DNA of 64,000 bases from Atlantibacter hermannii (GTDB taxonomy: Bacteria > Pseudomonadota > Gammaproteobacteria > Enterobacterales > Enterobacteriaceae). Made by a program: the position numbers and the translations under genes. The stretch covers positions 19,809-83,808 of the forward strand of contig NZ_JAAATR010000010.1 in the NCBI RefSeq assembly GCF_009907385.1. Reading direction: 5' to 3'. Below, piece by piece: positions 61,914 to 64,000 of this stretch (the first letter of the stretch is position 1; each line of letters opens with the position of its first letter). The notes under the pieces are model-generated. The model was not told where the DNA came from. It made no database searches and saw only the letters and a list, made by a program, of their open reading frames with translations.

Positions 61914-63365
61914 ATGCAACTTCGCGCGATTACCCGAATCGTAGGGCTGCTGGTGATTCTGTTTTCAGGGACCATGATCCTGCCGGGGTTGGTGGCGTTG
62001 ATTTACCGCGACGGCGCCGGGCGCGCATTTACTCAAACCTTCTTTGTCGCGCTGGTGATTGGCTCCATGTTGTGGTGGCCGAACCGCCGCGAGAAAAAAG
62101 AGCTCAAATCCCGGGAAGGTTTTTTGATTGTGGTGCTGTTCTGGACCGTGCTGGGCAGCGTCGGGGCACTGCCGTTTATCTTCTCGGAACAGCCTAATCT
62201 GACTGTCACGGACGCCTTCTTTGAATCCTTCTCCGGATTGACTACCACCGGGGCCACCACGCTGGTGGGGCTGGACTCGCTGCCCCATGCCATCCTGTTT
62301 TATCGCCAGATGCTGCAATGGTTCGGCGGTATGGGGATCATCGTGCTGGCCGTGGCGATTCTGCCCATACTCGGCGTCGGGGGGATGCAGTTGTATCGCG
62401 CGGAAATGCCCGGCCCGCTGAAAGACAACAAAATGCGCCCGCGTATTGCCGAAACGGCAAAAACGCTATGGCTGATTTATGTCTTACTGACTGTGGCCTG
62501 CGCGCTGGCGCTGTGGTTCGCCGGGATACCGGCGTTTGACGCCATCGGCCATAGCTTTGCGACTATCGCGATTGGCGGGTTTTCTACCCATGACGCCAGC
62601 ATCGGCTATTTCGACAGCCCGACCATTAACACCATCATCGCCATCTTCTTATTAATCTCTGGCTGTAACTACGGCCTGCACTTTTCCTTGCTGAGCGGAC
62701 GCAACCTGAAGGTGTACTGGCGCGACCCGGAATTTCGGATGTTTATCGGCGTGCAGTTTACTCTGGTGGTGATTTGTACGCTGGTGCTGTGGTTCCATGA
62801 TATCTACAGTTCGGCGGTGACGACGCTTAACCAGGCGTTTTTCCAGGTGGTGTCGATGGCGACCACGGCGGGCTTTACCACCGACAGTATCGCCAAGTGG
62901 CCGCTGTTTTTGCCGGTCCTGCTGCTGTGCTCTGCGTTTATCGGCGGCTGTGCCGGGTCGACGGGCGGCGGGCTGAAGGTCATCCGTATTCTCCTCTTAT
63001 TTAAGCAGGGCAACCGCGAGTTGAAGAGGCTGGTTCACCCTAATGCCGTATATAGCATCAAGCTCGGCAACCGTGCGCTGCCCGAACGTATCCTTGAAGC
63101 CGTATGGGGTTTCTTCTCAGCCTATGCGCTGGTGTTTATTGTCAGCATGCTGGCGATTATTGCCACCGGCGTGGATGACTTCTCTGCCTTTGCCTCGGTA
63201 GTGGCTACGCTGAATAACCTTGGGCCAGGCCTTGGCGTGGTGGCAGATAACTTTGCCAATATGAACCCCGTGGCCAAATGGATTTTGATCGCCAATATGT
63301 TGTTCGGGCGTCTTGAGGTCTTTACCCTTCTGGTGCTCTTTACCCCAACATTCTGGCGCGAATAA
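61914..63365 (+). CDS. trkH: potassium transporter subunit TrkH
   Basis: TrkH is the membrane subunit of the Trk K+ uptake system, gated by the nucleotide-binding TrkA. The 483-residue length equals E. coli. It has about ten membrane segments with four pore loops; selectivity-filter segments include SGLTTTGATTLVGLD, GGFSTHDASIGYF, TTAGFTTDSIAKW and TLNNLGPGLGVV. ATG 61914 follows AAGGAAG. It lies 12 bases before hemG, an arrangement also seen in E. coli. Confidence 0.97.
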   Translation: MQLRAITRIVGLLVILFSGTMILPGLVALIYRDGAGRAFTQTFFVALVIGSMLWWPNRREKKELKSREGFLIVVLFWTVLGSVGALPFIFSEQPNLTVTDAFFESFSGLTTTGATTLVGLDSLPHAILFYRQMLQWFGGMGIIVLAVAILPILGVGGMQLYRAEMPGPLKDNKMRPRIAETAKTLWLIYVLLTVACALALWFAGIPAFDAIGHSFATIAIGGFSTHDASIGYFDSPTINTIIAIFLLISGCNYGLHFSLLSGRNLKVYWRDPEFRMFIGVQFTLVVICTLVLWFHDIYSSAVTTLNQAFFQVVSMATTAGFTTDSIAKWPLFLPVLLLCSAFIGGCAGSTGGGLKVIRILLLFKQGNRELKRLVHPNAVYSIKLGNRALPERILEAVWGFFSAYALVFIVSMLAIIATGVDDFSAFASVVATLNNLGPGLGVVADNFANMNPVAKWILIANMLFGRLEVFTLLVLFTPTFWRE

Positions 63366-63377
63366 CAGGAGCGTATC

Positions 63378-63923
63378 GTGAAAACCTTAATATTGTTCTC
63401 TTCGCGTGATGGGCAGACTCGTGAGATCGCCGCTTTTATTAGCTCAGAGTTAAAAGAGCAGGGGATTGTAAGCGACCTGGTTAATTTGCATCGCACCGAG
63501 GAAATCCACTGGGATAGCTATTCGGCGGTGGTGATTGGCGCATCTATTCGCTACGGCCATTTTCACTCGTCGCTTAACGCGTTTGTGAAAAAGCACTTCC
63601 AGGCGCTGAACGGGATGCCGAGTGCGTTCTTCTCCGTTAATCTGGTGGCGCGTAAAGCCGAGAAGCGTACGCCGCAAACCAATAACTACACGCGTAAGTT
63701 TCTGATGCAGTCCCCCTGGCGGCCTGATATCAGCGCGGTGTTTGCCGGCGCGCTGCGTTATCCTCGCTACGGCTGGCTCGACAAGATGATGATCCGTCTG
63801 ATTATGAAGATGACGGGCGGGGAAACGGATACGTCTAAAGAAGTGGTGTATACCGACTGGCAGCAAGTCACCAGTTTTGCGGGTGATATCGCGCGTTTAT
63901 CAACCGAAAGGGGCGTTAAATAG
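63378..63923 (+). CDS. hemG: menaquinone-dependent protoporphyrinogen IX dehydrogenase HemG
   Basis: HemG is a membrane-associated long-chain flavodoxin that oxidises protoporphyrinogen IX to protoporphyrin IX, passing electrons to quinones. The 181-residue length equals E. coli. The FMN phosphate loop is [13 protein letters not shown] (residues about 6-18), with [23 protein letters not shown] and [21 protein letters not shown], the insert loop of the HemG type. The gene starts GTG-rich at AGGAGCGTATC with GTG 63378. It is the last gene before an rRNA promoter. Confidence 0.96.
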   Translation: MKTLILFSSRDGQTREIAAFISSELKEQGIVSDLVNLHRTEEIHWDSYSAVVIGASIRYGHFHSSLNAFVKKHFQALNGMPSAFFSVNLVARKAEKRTPQTNNYTRKFLMQSPWRPDISAVFAGALRYPRYGWLDKMMIRLIMKMTGGETDTSKEVVYTDWQQVTSFAGDIARLSTERGVK

Positions 63924-63945
63924 ACGTATCGCCTGGAAATTGAGC

Positions 63946-64000
63946 GAACAAAAACTTTTTTGAATTTAACGCTTGTCAGATTCTGATTACTCCCTATAAT
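63946..64000 (+). promoter_or_regulatory. rRNA operon P1 promoter at the window edge
   Basis: TTGTCA (63973-63978), a 16-base spacer and TATAAT (63995-64000) are preceded by an AT-rich UP element-like tract (AAAAACTTTTTTGAATTTAA). The 16-base spacing, UP tract and position after hemG are those of the rrnA P1 promoter in E. coli. The transcription start and the 16S gene lie beyond the window. Confidence 0.85.

Overview
The window is a stretch of enterobacterial chromosome. Gene order, protein lengths and residue-level similarity (recalled, not searched) match the rho - wec - hem/cya - xerC/uvrD - metE - ubi/tat - fadBA - hemG region of Escherichia coli, Salmonella, Enterobacter and their relatives. 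G+C is fairly high in most coding regions and ERIC repeats are present. Together these fit a member of the Enterobacteriaceae near Enterobacter, Kosakonia or Cronobacter. The genus cannot be fixed from this alone.

Layout. (1) Positions 1-13.4 kb hold the 3' end of rho and then the complete 12-gene enterobacterial common antigen operon, wecA to wecG, with many 1-4 base overlaps. (2) Positions 13.6-16.1 kb hold the amino-acid transporter yifK/thrP, a four-tRNA operon (Arg, His, Leu, Pro) and the small RNA GlmZ with a sigma-54-type promoter and two GlrR-type boxes. The aslB/aslA genes that lie here in E. coli K-12 are absent. (3) Positions 16.1-25.3 kb hold the leftward heme operon hemCDXY, divergent cyaA with a UUG start and an autoregulatory CRP site, cyaY, an AT-rich accessory gene of unknown function, and lptM. 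(4) Positions 25.3-30.7 kb hold dapF-yigA-xerC-yigB and SOS-controlled uvrD. (5) Positions 30.7-41.5 kb hold corA with a long leader, rarD, yigI, pldA, recQ, rhtC/rhtB, pldB, yigL, bioP and metR. (6) Positions 41.5-47.5 kb hold metE (with an ERIC repeat in its leader), dlhH, udp and rmuC. (7) Positions 47.6-56.1 kb hold ubiE-ubiJ-ubiB, tatABC, tatD, rfaH, ubiD and fre. (8) Positions 56.1-64 kb hold two ERIC-type repeats, leftward fadBA with a FadR operator, pepQ, yigZ, trkH, hemG and, at the very edge, an rRNA P1 promoter.

How the genes work together. The wec block makes the TDP-Fuc4NAc, UDP-ManNAcA and GlcNAc repeat unit of ECA, flips it and polymerises it. hemCDXY and hemG serve heme synthesis; ubiE, ubiJ, ubiB, ubiD and fre serve quinone and flavin redox chemistry. 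tatABC export folded proteins. pldA, pldB, yigI and fadBA handle phospholipid and fatty-acid turnover. uvrD, recQ, xerC and rmuC maintain DNA.

This is mostly conserved core genome. I see no defence island, prophage, transposase or CRISPR array. The parts that stand out are the AT-rich DKNYY-like gene between cyaY and lptM, the ERIC repeat in the metE leader, the tandem full and internally deleted ERIC pair downstream of fadA, the structured corA leader with a 21-codon ORF, and the well-preserved glmZ control region.
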